A stretch of 24,811 nucleotides of DNA from JBKPNZ01 sp046732895 (lineage in GTDB: Bacteria; Actinomycetota; Thermoleophilia; Solirubrobacterales; 70-9). Below are positions 7,285-15,342 of this stretch, one piece after another. Under the pieces are notes generated by a model, which was given only the letters and a program-made list of their open reading frames with translations, was not told the origin of the DNA and did no database searches. The stretch spans positions 1 to 24,811 of the forward strand of contig JBKPNZ010000003.1 in assembly GCA_046732895.1 (NCBI GenBank), written 5' to 3'. The first letter of the stretch is position 1; each line of letters starts with the position of its first letter. Both the position numbers and the translations under genes were made by a program.

Positions 7285-7967
7285 GCCTCGAGCGCGCGGT
7301 CGGGACGGCGGGGACCGCCGAGCAGATGAACGACGACGGACTGGGCGATGGCGAGCGCCTGTCGCTGGGAGTGGCCGCGCGGCTGTCGCGCTACCTCCAG
7401 GTGCTGATTCAGGCGCGCAAGATGGGCAAGGAGACGATCTCCTCCCAGGAGCTCGCCGAGTACACGCACATCAACTCGACTCAGATCCGCCGCGACCTCT
7501 CCGGATTCGGCAAGTTCGGGAAGCGCGGGGTCGGCTATCGAGTGGACTCGCTGGTGCGCGAGATCCGCAAGATCCTGCGGACATCCGGGCAGCACAACAT
7601 CGCCCTCTTCGGTGCCGGGCATCTCGGTCAGGCGATCGCCGGCTCGGACATCTTCGGCGACCACGGCTTCCGCATCGTCGCGATCTTCGACGTCGATCCC
7701 AAGGCCGTGGGCAAGGAGGTCGGCGGTGTGCGGGTGCAGGACTTCGCCGAGCTCGAGCAGGTGGTCACCGACGAGGACGTCGTCGTCGGTGTCCTCGCGG
7801 TCCCGTCGGCGGCGGCTCAGGAGGTGGCGGACCGCCTCGTCGAGGCTGGGGTCAAGATCATCTTCAACTACTCGGAGCAGCTGCTCCACGTCCCCCCGGA
7901 GGTGACCGTCCACACCTCGAGCCCCGCCGTCGACCTGCTCTACGCCCTCTACTTCTACCTCGCGTAA
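7281..7967 (+). CDS. rex: redox-sensing transcriptional repressor Rex
   Basis: Dimeric repressor that binds DNA when NAD+ is abundant and releases it on binding NADH. The 228-residue protein shows an N-terminal winged-helix (about 30-90: LSRYLQVL, ISSQELAEYTHINSTQIRRDLS, then FGKFGKRGVGY) and a Rossmann NAD domain (IALFGAGHLG with GAGHLG at 111-116; AIFDVDP ending near 140). The C-terminal helix LLYALYFYLA is the domain-swap helix typical of Rex. Start ATG 7281 overlaps the glutaredoxin stop; an internal ATG at 7326 would remove a poorly conserved 15-residue head and is an alternative. Confidence 0.95.
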   Translation: MSLERAVGTAGTAEQMNDDGLGDGERLSLGVAARLSRYLQVLIQARKMGKETISSQELAEYTHINSTQIRRDLSGFGKFGKRGVGYRVDSLVREIRKILRTSGQHNIALFGAGHLGQAIAGSDIFGDHGFRIVAIFDVDPKAVGKEVGGVRVQDFAELEQVVTDEDVVVGVLAVPSAAAQEVADRLVEAGVKIIFNYSEQLLHVPPEVTVHTSSPAVDLLYALYFYLA

Positions 7968-7983
7968 CGGGGGCCGGGGCGGG

Positions 7984-9153
7984 ATGGGCGCACCCGAGCG
8001 GTCGCCATCGCTTGACCGGGACGCGACCCGGGAGATCTTCGCCGCCTCGAAGGACTTCACGGTCGCGATCGAGGAGGAGTTCGCTCTCGTCGATCCTGAC
8101 AGCCTCGAGCTGGTCGACCGCTTCGAGGAGCTCTTCGAAGCATGCGGTGAGGACGATGTCCTGGCCGACTCCGCCGCGGGGGAGCTGATCGCGACCGAGA
8201 TCGAGATCCGGTCGGGGCGCGGCGAGAGCTTCAGCGAGGCCGTCGAGCTCCAGCGCGAGCGGCGGGCGCGCCTGTTCTCGCTCGCCGAGTCGATGGGCAT
8301 CGCCCTGGCGGCGACGGGCACGCATCCGTGGGCCAACTACCTGGACCAGCGGATCATCGACACCCCGCACTACAACCGGCTGCGCGACGAGCTTCGGTGG
8401 GTTGCGCAGCGCAACAACACCTGGAGCCTGCACATCCACATGGGCATCAACGACGCCGACCGCGCGATCGCCGTCTGCGACCACCTGCGCGGCCTGCTGC
8501 CCACCCTGCTCGCGGCGTCTGCCAACTCACCCTTCCTCGATGGGCGCGACAGCGGCCTGCACTCGGTGCGGACCGAGATCTTCACTCGCACTTTCCCCCG
8601 CTGCGGGATCCCGGATCCCTACGGCACGTTCGCCGAGTATTCCGACTTCATCGACCTCCTCTGGAAGACGAACACGGTCGTCGAGTCGACCCAGCTGTGG
8701 TGGAGCGTCCGCCCCCACCACAAGTACGGCACGGTCGAGCTGCGGATCTGCGACGCGCAGACCCGTGGCGAGGAGTCCTTCGGCCTGGCGGGGTTGATCG
8801 CTGCCTGCATCTCACAGAGCGCGCTCGACTACGACGACGGGCGGCTGCCGCGGCCGCTGCACCACCGCGAGATCGAGGAGAACCTCTGGCGGGCGATCAG
8901 GCGCGGGATGGACGGCCGCATGATCGACTTCGAGGGGCAGGCGGAGGTGCCGACGCCGGCTGCGGTCGAGCGCCTGCTCGAGTGGTCGTCGCCGGCGAGG
9001 GACGCGCTCGGGATCAACGCGGAGCTGCCGAGCCCCAACGGTGCCCAGCGGGCCCGAGCGGCACTTTCCGAGGGCACGAGCATCGAGGAGATCTACCGGG
9101 CGGCAGTCGCCGAGACGCGCTCCACATACGTGTCCGAGCGCGCGATCCGCTAG
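7984..9153 (+). CDS. YbdK-type carboxylate-amine ligase (glutamate-cysteine ligase family 2)
   Basis: A 389-residue member of the GCS2 family. Visible blocks: AIEEEFALVDP (ATP/Mg-binding acidic strand), EIEIRSGRGES, ATGTHPWA, SLHIHMGI, ANSPFLDGRDSG, and QLWWSVRPHHKYGTVELRICDAQT. The family makes gamma-glutamyl amide bonds; E. coli YbdK has weak glutamate-cysteine ligase activity and its physiological substrate is uncertain. Being 16 bases downstream of rex and near a glutaredoxin-like gene, a role in thiol metabolism (gamma-glutamylcysteine or an ergothioneine-type precursor) is suggestive but not demonstrated. Start ATG 7984 follows a G-rich run that can serve as ribosome binding site. Confidence 0.9.
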   Translation: MGAPERSPSLDRDATREIFAASKDFTVAIEEEFALVDPDSLELVDRFEELFEACGEDDVLADSAAGELIATEIEIRSGRGESFSEAVELQRERRARLFSLAESMGIALAATGTHPWANYLDQRIIDTPHYNRLRDELRWVAQRNNTWSLHIHMGINDADRAIAVCDHLRGLLPTLLAASANSPFLDGRDSGLHSVRTEIFTRTFPRCGIPDPYGTFAEYSDFIDLLWKTNTVVESTQLWWSVRPHHKYGTVELRICDAQTRGEESFGLAGLIAACISQSALDYDDGRLPRPLHHREIEENLWRAIRRGMDGRMIDFEGQAEVPTPAAVERLLEWSSPARDALGINAELPSPNGAQRARAALSEGTSIEEIYRAAVAETRSTYVSERAIR

Positions 9154-9156
9154 AAA
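9151..9156 (+). promoter_or_regulatory. -10-like box before the DUF1844 gene
   Basis: TAGAAA begins with the stop codon of the preceding ligase gene and is followed by 7 bases and then ATG at 9164, a spacing suited to a leaderless transcript. No clear -35 element. Confidence 0.3.
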
Positions 9157-9163
9157 CGAAGCC

Positions 9164-9610
9164 ATGTCCGAGGGAGAGCAGCCGATTCCGGGCGACGAGG
9201 AGCAGGCACCTCAGAGCGAGGAGGAGCTCCGCGCGCGCATCGAGGAGGGCCTGCGCAAGGTCCGGGTCCAGGACGTGCTCCTGGAGAGCATCGTCACGAT
9301 CGTCAATCTGACCGCCCGCCGGATCGCCAAGGAGGACGAGCGCGACCTGGCGCAGGCGCACGTGGGGATCGAGGCTGTTCGCGCCGTGATCGGGCTGCTC
9401 GAACCCGAGGCCCAGGCGCAGGTTCGCGATGCCCTCTCAGAACTGCAGATCCTCTACGCGCGCGCGGCGGGCGGCGAGGGCGAGGCCGCTCCATCTGAGC
9501 AGGCGACCGACGCCGGCGAAGAGGCTCCGGAAGCGCCGCCCGCGAGCACGCCGGGACCCGAGCCCGATCGCCCGCCCCCCGGCCTCTGGGTGCCGCCCGG
9601 ATCGGGTTGA
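9164..9610 (+). CDS. DUF1844 domain protein
   Basis: 148 residues. The central part (about 34-100: VRVQDVLLESIVTIVNLTARRI ... GIEAVRAVIGLLE ... SELQILYAR) has the helical pattern of DUF1844, a small domain of unknown function widespread in bacteria. It is flanked by an acidic N-terminal tail (residues 1-30) and a Pro/Glu/Ala-rich C-terminal tail (about 103-148), both predicted disordered. Start ATG 9164 chosen because the longer in-frame opening overlaps the upstream ligase heavily; there is no clear Shine-Dalgarno sequence. It lies 10 bases after the ligase gene. No function can be assigned. Confidence 0.83.
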   Translation: MSEGEQPIPGDEEQAPQSEEELRARIEEGLRKVRVQDVLLESIVTIVNLTARRIAKEDERDLAQAHVGIEAVRAVIGLLEPEAQAQVRDALSELQILYARAAGGEGEAAPSEQATDAGEEAPEAPPASTPGPEPDRPPPGLWVPPGSG

Positions 9611-9660
9611 GCCCCGGGATTCCCGCGCGGGGGCCAACGCGCCGAGGCCCGTGTCCTCGG

Positions 9661-9666
9661 TAGACT
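9661..9666 (+). promoter_or_regulatory. probable -10 box for hppA
   Basis: TAGACT sits 69 bases before the hppA start, in the gap after the DUF1844 gene, and would give a leader of roughly 60 bases carrying a GGAGG ribosome binding site at 9721-9725. No recognisable -35. Confidence 0.35.
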
Positions 9667-9674
9667 GCCCGCGC

Positions 9675-9699
9675 TTCGCGGCCGCATTCTTCGCGGCCG
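9675..9699 (+). repeat. 10-base direct repeat in the hppA leader
   Basis: TTCGCGGCCG occurs at 9675-9684 and again at 9690-9699, a 15-base period. It lies between the proposed -10 box and the ribosome binding site, so it would be in the 5' untranslated region. Function unknown. Confidence 0.5.
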
Positions 9700-9735
9700 T
9701 TCCCACGTTCAAAGCCAAATCGGAGGACTGAAGAC

Positions 9736-11829
9736 TTGACGGACTTCCTGACCGACTACGGAGTGGTGATCGCCCTCGTCTGCGCCGGGGCCGCCGTGCT
9801 CTACGGCGCGCTCATCACCCGCAGGCTGCTGAGCCGCTCGGCCGGCAACGACCGCATGCGCGAGATCTCCGGCGCGGTCCAGGAGGGGGCCCAGGCCTAC
9901 CTGCGGCGCCAGTACACGATCATCGCCGCCGTTGCCCTGCCGCTGGCGATCCTGCTGTGGATCGTCCAGGGGGACGTCCTCCCGGCAATCGGTTTCCTCA
10001 TCGGCGGAGCTCTCTCGGGCGCGGCCGGCTTCATCGGCATGAACCTCTCGGTGCGGGCCAACGCCCGCGTGGCCGAGGCGGCCCGCGGTGGTGTTCCGCC
10101 TGCCCTCGATGCCGCCTTCAAGGGCGGTTCGGTCACCGGCCTGCTGGTCGTTGGCCTGGCCCTGCTCGGGGTCGCGGGGTACTTCGGGATCCTGGTCCTC
10201 GCCGATAAGTCGGACAAGGACGCGGTCGATGCCCTCGTCGGGCTCGGCTTCGGTGGATCCCTGATCTCGGTCTTCGCCCGATTGGGCGGCGGCATCTTCA
10301 CGAAGGCGGCTGACGTCGGTGCCGACCTCGTCGGCAAGGTCGAGGCCGGCATTCCCGAGGATGATCCGCGGAACCCGGCGGTGATCGCCGACAACGTGGG
10401 CGACAACGTCGGCGACTGCGCCGGCATGGCGGCCGACCTGTTCGAGACGTACGCGGTGACGACCGTGGCGGTGATGCTGCTTGGCGTCCTCAGTTTCAAC
10501 CAGGACTTCGCTCGTGAGGTGGCCCTCTATCCCCTCGTGCTGGGCGGCGTCGCGATCATCGCCTCGATCATCGGGGCGCTCGCCGTTCGCACGCGCGGCG
10601 ACAAGGTCGAGGGGGCGCTCTACCGAGGGCTCATCGTCTCGGGAGGGCTCTCCGCGATCGCGTTCTACCCGATCACGAAGTGGCTCATGGACGATCCGCT
10701 CAAGCTGGGCACGGCGGATCCGAGCAGCGCCCTCTTCGGGACCACGACGACCGACCTGTGGTTGTGCGGCCTGATCGGCGTCGCGGTCACCGCCGGCCTG
10801 TTCGTGATCACGGACTTCTACACGTCGACTCGCTTCCGCCCGGTGCGCACGATCAGCCAGGCATCGATCACGGGACACGCGACCAACATCATCCAGGGGC
10901 TGGCCCAGGGCTTCCAGTCGGCCGTGGCGCCGGCGCTCCTGATCGCCGCCGCGATCTTCGGGGCCAACGAGCTCGCCGGGATCTACGGCATCGCCATCGC
11001 AGTGATGGCGCAGCTCTCGCTCACGGGCCTGATCGTTGCCCTCGACGCGTTCGGCCCGATCACCGACAACGCCGGAGGCATCGCCGAGATGGCGGATCTT
11101 CCGGAGGACGTGCGCAACGTCACCGATCCGCTCGACGCGGTCGGCAACACGACTAAGGCGGTGACGAAGGGCTACGCCATCGGCTCGGCGGCGCTCGCCG
11201 CGCTTGTGCTCTTCAACGCCTTTGAGATCGAGCTCGGGAACGAGGACGCGAGCGCCAAGCTCGGCTCCCTGTTCAACCTCGGCGACCCGGCCGTCCTCAT
11301 TGGCCTGCTCGTCGGCGGCATGATGGTCTACCTGTTCGCGGCCTTCGCCATCGAGGCGGTCGGCCGCGCCGGTGGCCAGGTCGTCGAGGAGGTGCGGCGC
11401 CAGTTCCGCGAGGACCCGGGGATCATGGAGGGAACCTCGCGCCCCGAGTACGGGCGCACGGTGTCGATCGTCACCGCCGCCGCTCAGCGGGAGATGATTC
11501 TTCCCTCGCTGATCCCGATCGTGGTGCCGCTGATCGTCGGCGTCATCAGCGTGAAGGCGCTCGGCGGCCTCCTGATCGGGGTGATCGTCGTGGGGTTGTT
11601 CGTTGCTCTGTCGATGACCGCCGGCGGCGGCGCATGGGACAACGCCAAGAAGCTGATCGAGGATGGCGCCTACGGCGGCAAGGGCTCCGAGGCGCACGCC
11701 GCCTCGGTCACGGGCGACACCGTGGGCGATCCCTACAAGGACACCGCAGGCCCGGCGATCAACCCGATGATCAAGGTGGCCAATATCGTCGCCTTGCTCA
11801 TCATCCCGATCGTTCATTTCCCGGGATAG
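9736..11829 (+). CDS. hppA: K+-independent proton-pumping membrane pyrophosphatase
   Basis: Integral membrane enzyme coupling PPi hydrolysis to cation pumping. The 697-residue protein has about 16 hydrophobic segments and the PPi/Mg site: GGGIFTKAADVGADLVGKVE (around 184-203) and DNVGDNVGDCAGMAADLFE (219-237) with the Asp ladder. GNTTKA at 470-475 carries Lys474 where K+-dependent enzymes have Ala, so it belongs to the K+-independent, H+-pumping class. The C-terminus has the matching DTVGDPYKDTAGPAINPMIK block. Start is TTG at 9736, nine bases after GGAGG. It probably forms its own transcription unit. It recycles biosynthetic PPi (also produced by PanC nearby, a trivial link). Confidence 0.97.
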   Translation: MTDFLTDYGVVIALVCAGAAVLYGALITRRLLSRSAGNDRMREISGAVQEGAQAYLRRQYTIIAAVALPLAILLWIVQGDVLPAIGFLIGGALSGAAGFIGMNLSVRANARVAEAARGGVPPALDAAFKGGSVTGLLVVGLALLGVAGYFGILVLADKSDKDAVDALVGLGFGGSLISVFARLGGGIFTKAADVGADLVGKVEAGIPEDDPRNPAVIADNVGDNVGDCAGMAADLFETYAVTTVAVMLLGVLSFNQDFAREVALYPLVLGGVAIIASIIGALAVRTRGDKVEGALYRGLIVSGGLSAIAFYPITKWLMDDPLKLGTADPSSALFGTTTTDLWLCGLIGVAVTAGLFVITDFYTSTRFRPVRTISQASITGHATNIIQGLAQGFQSAVAPALLIAAAIFGANELAGIYGIAIAVMAQLSLTGLIVALDAFGPITDNAGGIAEMADLPEDVRNVTDPLDAVGNTTKAVTKGYAIGSAALAALVLFNAFEIELGNEDASAKLGSLFNLGDPAVLIGLLVGGMMVYLFAAFAIEAVGRAGGQVVEEVRRQFREDPGIMEGTSRPEYGRTVSIVTAAAQREMILPSLIPIVVPLIVGVISVKALGGLLIGVIVVGLFVALSMTAGGGAWDNAKKLIEDGAYGGKGSEAHAASVTGDTVGDPYKDTAGPAINPMIKVANIVALLIIPIVHFPG

Positions 11830-12026
11830 CGCACGACGATCGTCGCGGCAATCGTGTCTCGTGGGGAGGACCTGCGGGATTGGCGCCTCATTCTCGCTAT
11901 GCGGTGATAACGCGCCACCAGGGAACTGATGCCAGCGGCAGCGTCCCGAACCCGCCCTCCGACACGCCCTTCTCCTTGGGCGGACGACCACAACGGCATC
12001 AGGCCTGAGCGTGCAAGGCTCCGCGG

Positions 12027-13109
12027 ATGACGGCTCCCGCCCCAATCAACCTGGCCGACTACGAGCGGCTCGCTGCCGAGGTGCTCGAGCCTGGAGCGCT
12101 TGGGTATTTCGCCGGTGGGGCGGGGGACGAGCGCACTCTGCGCGAGAACGTCGAGGCGTTCGCTCGCCGGCGGCTGCGCCCGCGCGTGCTCGTGGACGTC
12201 GGTGACGTGCGCACGGCCACGACGGTGCTCGGCACGGAGATCTCCATGCCGGTCCTCGTCGCACCGGTTGCGCTCCAGCGGCTCGCGCATCCCGAGGGCG
12301 AGGAGGCGATGGCGCGGGCGGCGGCAGCGGCGGGCACGGTGATGTGTCTCTCGACGATCGCGACGGCCGGCCCGCGCCAGGTCGCCGACGCCGCGCCCGG
12401 TGGTGATCGCTGGCTCCAGCTCTACTGCTTCCGCGACCGCGGGGTCACCCGCGCAGTCATCGACGAGGCCGTCGACTGCGGCTACAAGGCGATTGCGCTC
12501 ACCGTCGACGCGCCGTTCGCCGGGAAGCGTGAGCGGGACCTGCGGACTGGCTTCCAGGTGCCGGCGGAGGTGACGGTGCCGGCGGTCGCGGCCGCGGTCG
12601 GGGGCAACAAGCCGATCGGCGTCCGCGAGGTGTTCGAGCTGCTCGACCCGACCCTGACCTGGCCGGATCTCGAGCAGCTGGTGAGCGAGTGCGATCTGCC
12701 TGTCCTTCTGAAGGGCGTGCAGACCGCCGAGGATGCGAGGCTCGCCGCCGATCATGGTGCGGCTGGGGTGGTCGTCTCGAACCACGGCGGCCGCCAGCTT
12801 GACGGCGTCGCGGCGACGATCGACCTGCTGCCGGAGGTCGTGGACGCCGTCGGTGATGAGGTCGAGGTGCTGATGGACGGCGGCGTCAGACGAGGTACCG
12901 ATGTGCTCGTTGCGCTCGCTCTCGGAGCCAGAGCGGTGCTGATGGGTCGCCCGGCACTATGGGGGCTGGCTGTGGCCGGGGAGGAGGGCGCCCGTCACGT
13001 GCTGGAGCTCATGCGGGCCGAGATCGGGCTCGCCTTGGCGCTCCTCGGGTGCGCATCCTCCGAGGACGTCACCCGCGCACACGTTTCTGCCGCCGCTCGC
13101 GGCCTATAG
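12027..13109 (+). CDS. FMN-dependent alpha-hydroxy-acid oxidase/dehydrogenase
   Basis: A 360-residue TIM-barrel flavoenzyme that oxidises 2-hydroxy acids to 2-oxo acids. Catalytic and FMN residues by comparison with spinach glycolate oxidase: Tyr27 in GYFAGGAGDE, Tyr133 in QLYCF, Asp161 in TVDAP, Arg167, Lys229 in LLKGV, and His253/Arg256 in SNHGGRQLDG; DGGVRRGTDV at 284-293 binds the FMN phosphate. It lacks the membrane-binding loop stretch of L-lactate dehydrogenase LldD, so a soluble glycolate/lactate-oxidase type is more likely, but the substrate cannot be read from sequence. The 197-base gap after hppA holds no gene; a weak hairpin CGCCC-N8-GGGCG (near 11968-11985) may end hppA transcription. 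AAGG lies about 8 bases before the ATG. Confidence 0.9.
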   Translation: MTAPAPINLADYERLAAEVLEPGALGYFAGGAGDERTLRENVEAFARRRLRPRVLVDVGDVRTATTVLGTEISMPVLVAPVALQRLAHPEGEEAMARAAAAAGTVMCLSTIATAGPRQVADAAPGGDRWLQLYCFRDRGVTRAVIDEAVDCGYKAIALTVDAPFAGKRERDLRTGFQVPAEVTVPAVAAAVGGNKPIGVREVFELLDPTLTWPDLEQLVSECDLPVLLKGVQTAEDARLAADHGAAGVVVSNHGGRQLDGVAATIDLLPEVVDAVGDEVEVLMDGGVRRGTDVLVALALGARAVLMGRPALWGLAVAGEEGARHVLELMRAEIGLALALLGCASSEDVTRAHVSAAARGL

Positions 13110-13173
13110 TCGAAGGTGTGTTGGCCAGGACACAGCGTGTCTCGGCAGCAGCAGGTAAGGCCGCGAAGCGGCC
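13105..13173 (+). promoter_or_regulatory. promoter and structured leader of the first APC permease gene
   Basis: TATAGT at 13105-13110 overlaps the stop codon of the flavoenzyme gene and is a good -10 box. The resulting leader of about 80 bases contains two short perfect hairpins: GACAC-AGC-GTGTC (13129-13141) and GGCCGC-GAA-GCGGCC (13159-13173), the second just before the AGGAG and AGGTAAG purine stretches. No known riboswitch class was recognised. Could be an attenuator or simple mRNA structure. Confidence 0.4.
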
Positions 13174-13196
13174 GCAGGAGATGTAGGTAAGTACGC

Positions 13197-15116
13197 ATGG
13201 CGGAACGGATCCCTCGTGAAGAGTCGCTGCGGCGGGTGCACGGCGTGGGTGCGCTGTTCTCCGCTGCGTACGGCAACGTCGGCTCCTCCATCTACTACGC
13301 CCTGGGCGTCGTAGCCAGCTTCGCGCTGGGGCTGACGCCGATCACGTTCATGATCGCCGGGCTCATCTTCATGTGTACGGCCGCCACGTACATCGAGGGC
13401 ACCGTGATGTATCCGGAGGCCGGCGGGTCGGCGAGCTTCGCGCGACATGCGTTCAACGAGTTCGTGTCGTTCGTCGCCGGGTGGGGCCAGATGCTCAACT
13501 ACGTCATCACCGCCGCGATCTCGGCGTTCTTCGTCCCTCACTACCTGGCCGTCTTCTGGCCGAGCCTGGCCGACGGTCCCGGCGACATCATCGGCGGCAT
13601 CGTCCTGATCGCCCTGCTGGCCGCGCTGAATGTGAAGGGCACGCAGGAATCGGCCAAGCTCAATCTGGTTCTGGCGATCGGCGACCTGCTGACGCAGATC
13701 GTGCTGGTCGCGATCGGGATCGCGCTGGTTCTCGACCCGCAGACGCTCGTCGACAACGTGCACCTGGGCGAGGCTCCGACCTGGGGGAACTTCGCGCTCG
13801 GGATCGCGGTCGGGATGATCGCCTACACCGGGATCGAGACGATCTCGAACATGGCGGAGGAGGCGAAGGACTCCGCCCGCACGGTGCCGCAGGGAACCGG
13901 CCTCGTGGTTCTCGCGGTGCTCGGCCTATATGCCCTGTTGCCGATCGTCGCCCTCTCCGCGATGCCGGTGACCCATCATGCGGGGGAGTTCTCGACCGAC
14001 CTGGGGACGAAGTTTGCCGACGACCCCGTGCTCGGCATCGTCGAGAACCTGGGACTCTCATCGGGCCTGACCCACGCCCTGCGCTACTACGTCGGCGTCC
14101 TCGCCGCGGTGATCCTGATCATCGCGACCAACGCCGCCCTTATCGGGCTCTCGCGTCTCACCTACTCGATGGGCCAGTACCGGCAGTTGCCCGAGACCCT
14201 GCGAGCGATCCATCCGAAGTTCGGCACTCCCTACATCGCGATCATCGCGTTCTCCGGGGTCGCGGCGCTCACGATCCTGCCCGGCCAGCTCGACTTCCTG
14301 GCCACGATGTACTCGTTCGGCGCGATGCTCTCGTTCACGGTCGCGCACATCTCCGTGGTCCGCATGCGCCGCAATCGCGCGTCGCACGAGCGACCATGGA
14401 AGCCGCCGCTCAACTTCCACTGGCGCGGCGTCGAGCTGCCGGTGAGCGCCGTCCTCGGTGGTGCCGGCACGTTTGCCGCGTGGATCATCGTGATGGTCCT
14501 CAACATCTCGACGCTCATCGCCGGCGTCGTGTGGATGGCCATGGGGGTGACCCTCTACGTCTTCTATCGCCGCCGGCAGGGTCTCTCCCTTGAGAAGACC
14601 GTGAAGGTCGAGACGCTGTCCCCGCTGGGGGTCGAGGACGTCGAGTACAACAGCGTGCTCGTCGTGTTCGAGGATGGCCAGCCCTTCTCCGAGGAGGCGG
14701 TGCGCACGGCGGCCGTGCTCGCGGCGCGCCGCAGCCGGGCGATCCACGTCCTCTCCCTGGTGAGCGTGCCGATCTCGCTTCCGCGCGATGCCGAGTTGAG
14801 AGCGGAGGAGGCGGAGGCGCAGTCGAAGATCGAGCGGGCGAAGCTGATCTGCGGGAGGCGGGTGAGCGGCCAGGTCCAGCGGGTGCGGCCCGGAGAGGCC
14901 GGGAAGGCGATCGTGAAGCGTGCGAAGCAGATCAAGGCGGCGGTGATCGTGATCCAGCTGAACTATCGCGACGGCAGGCCGCTCTACGGGAAGACGCTAC
15001 AGACGGTGCTCGCGGCGCGGCCCTGCCGGGTGATCGTGGCGGCGCAGCCGGGCGATGGCCGCGACGGGGTGGTGCCGCCGTCGGCGACCCTGGCCGGCGC
15101 GCCCGCGCGCACCTAG
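13197..15116 (+). CDS. APC-superfamily permease with C-terminal UspA-like domain (1)
   Basis: A 639-residue protein: about 12 hydrophobic segments over residues 15-470 with the APC core (GNVGSSIYYALGV, YPEAGGSASFARHAFNE, YTGIETISNMAEEAK), then a soluble UspA-like alpha/beta domain from about 482 to 625 (NSVLVVFEDG ... AAVIVIQLNY ... CRVIVAAQPG). The nucleotide loop of canonical ATP-binding Usp proteins (GxxG-9x-GS/T) is not intact. Annotated relatives are often called amino-acid permeases, but the association with a paralogue and two TrkA proteins downstream fits inorganic-cation (K+) transport as in the KimA branch of APC transporters; this is inference. ATG 13197 is preceded by AGGT about 8 bases upstream. 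Confidence 0.88.
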   Translation: MAERIPREESLRRVHGVGALFSAAYGNVGSSIYYALGVVASFALGLTPITFMIAGLIFMCTAATYIEGTVMYPEAGGSASFARHAFNEFVSFVAGWGQMLNYVITAAISAFFVPHYLAVFWPSLADGPGDIIGGIVLIALLAALNVKGTQESAKLNLVLAIGDLLTQIVLVAIGIALVLDPQTLVDNVHLGEAPTWGNFALGIAVGMIAYTGIETISNMAEEAKDSARTVPQGTGLVVLAVLGLYALLPIVALSAMPVTHHAGEFSTDLGTKFADDPVLGIVENLGLSSGLTHALRYYVGVLAAVILIIATNAALIGLSRLTYSMGQYRQLPETLRAIHPKFGTPYIAIIAFSGVAALTILPGQLDFLATMYSFGAMLSFTVAHISVVRMRRNRASHERPWKPPLNFHWRGVELPVSAVLGGAGTFAAWIIVMVLNISTLIAGVVWMAMGVTLYVFYRRRQGLSLEKTVKVETLSPLGVEDVEYNSVLVVFEDGQPFSEEAVRTAAVLAARRSRAIHVLSLVSVPISLPRDAELRAEEAEAQSKIERAKLICGRRVSGQVQRVRPGEAGKAIVKRAKQIKAAVIVIQLNYRDGRPLYGKTLQTVLAARPCRVIVAAQPGDGRDGVVPPSATLAGAPART

Positions 15117-15134
15117 AGCTCCGCTGCCGCGGCC

Positions 15135-15140
15135 TAGAAT
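15135..15140 (+). promoter_or_regulatory. -10 box of a probable leaderless transcript
   Basis: TAGAAT is followed by 7 bases and then the ATG at 15148. This would start a transcript for the small membrane protein and the second permease at the start codon itself. No Shine-Dalgarno sequence is present. Confidence 0.45.
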
Positions 15141-15147
15141 CACCCTG

Positions 15148-15342
15148 ATGTCGGCCCCGGACGAGTTCTACCGTGCGGCCACGCGCGTGTTCGCCGTCGT
15201 GATCATCGGCTTCGGCCTCGCGATCCTGGTGGTCACCATCGCCGGGGGCGGGGGACCGCTCGCGCTCGGTGTATGGCTCGGCCTGCTGTTCGTGGCGCTC
15301 GGGGCCGGGCGGCTCTATCTGTCGCTACGGAAGAGCGCTTGA
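15148..15342 (+). CDS. small two-helix membrane protein
   Basis: 64 residues with two hydrophobic stretches (about 12-33 and 39-58) joined by a Gly-rich turn (AGGGGP) and a basic end (LSLRKSA). I do not recognise a family. It is squeezed between the two APC permeases, 31 bases after the first, and its stop overlaps the TTG start of the second (TTGA), so it is very likely made together with the second permease. Start ATG 15148 is supported by the TAGAAT box 7 bases upstream. A small accessory subunit of the transporter is possible but unproven. Confidence 0.72.
   Translation: MSAPDEFYRAATRVFAVVIIGFGLAILVVTIAGGGGPLALGVWLGLLFVALGAGRLYLSLRKSA

Noticed and set aside
9709..12045. Very long open frame antisense to hppA (minus strand), over 700 codons
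   Set aside because: It mirrors the high third-position GC of hppA; the translation is Arg/Asp/His-rich with no domain pattern, while hppA on the other strand is unmistakable.
13181..13186. ATG-TAG start-stop mini-frame after AGGAG in the permease leader
   Set aside because: The ATG directly touches the purine stretch with no spacer, so initiation there is unlikely.
13105..13196. c-di-AMP (ydaO) riboswitch before the permease
   Set aside because: Context (K+ transporter) made it tempting, but the leader is only about 80 bases and lacks the conserved core I would expect of this large riboswitch.
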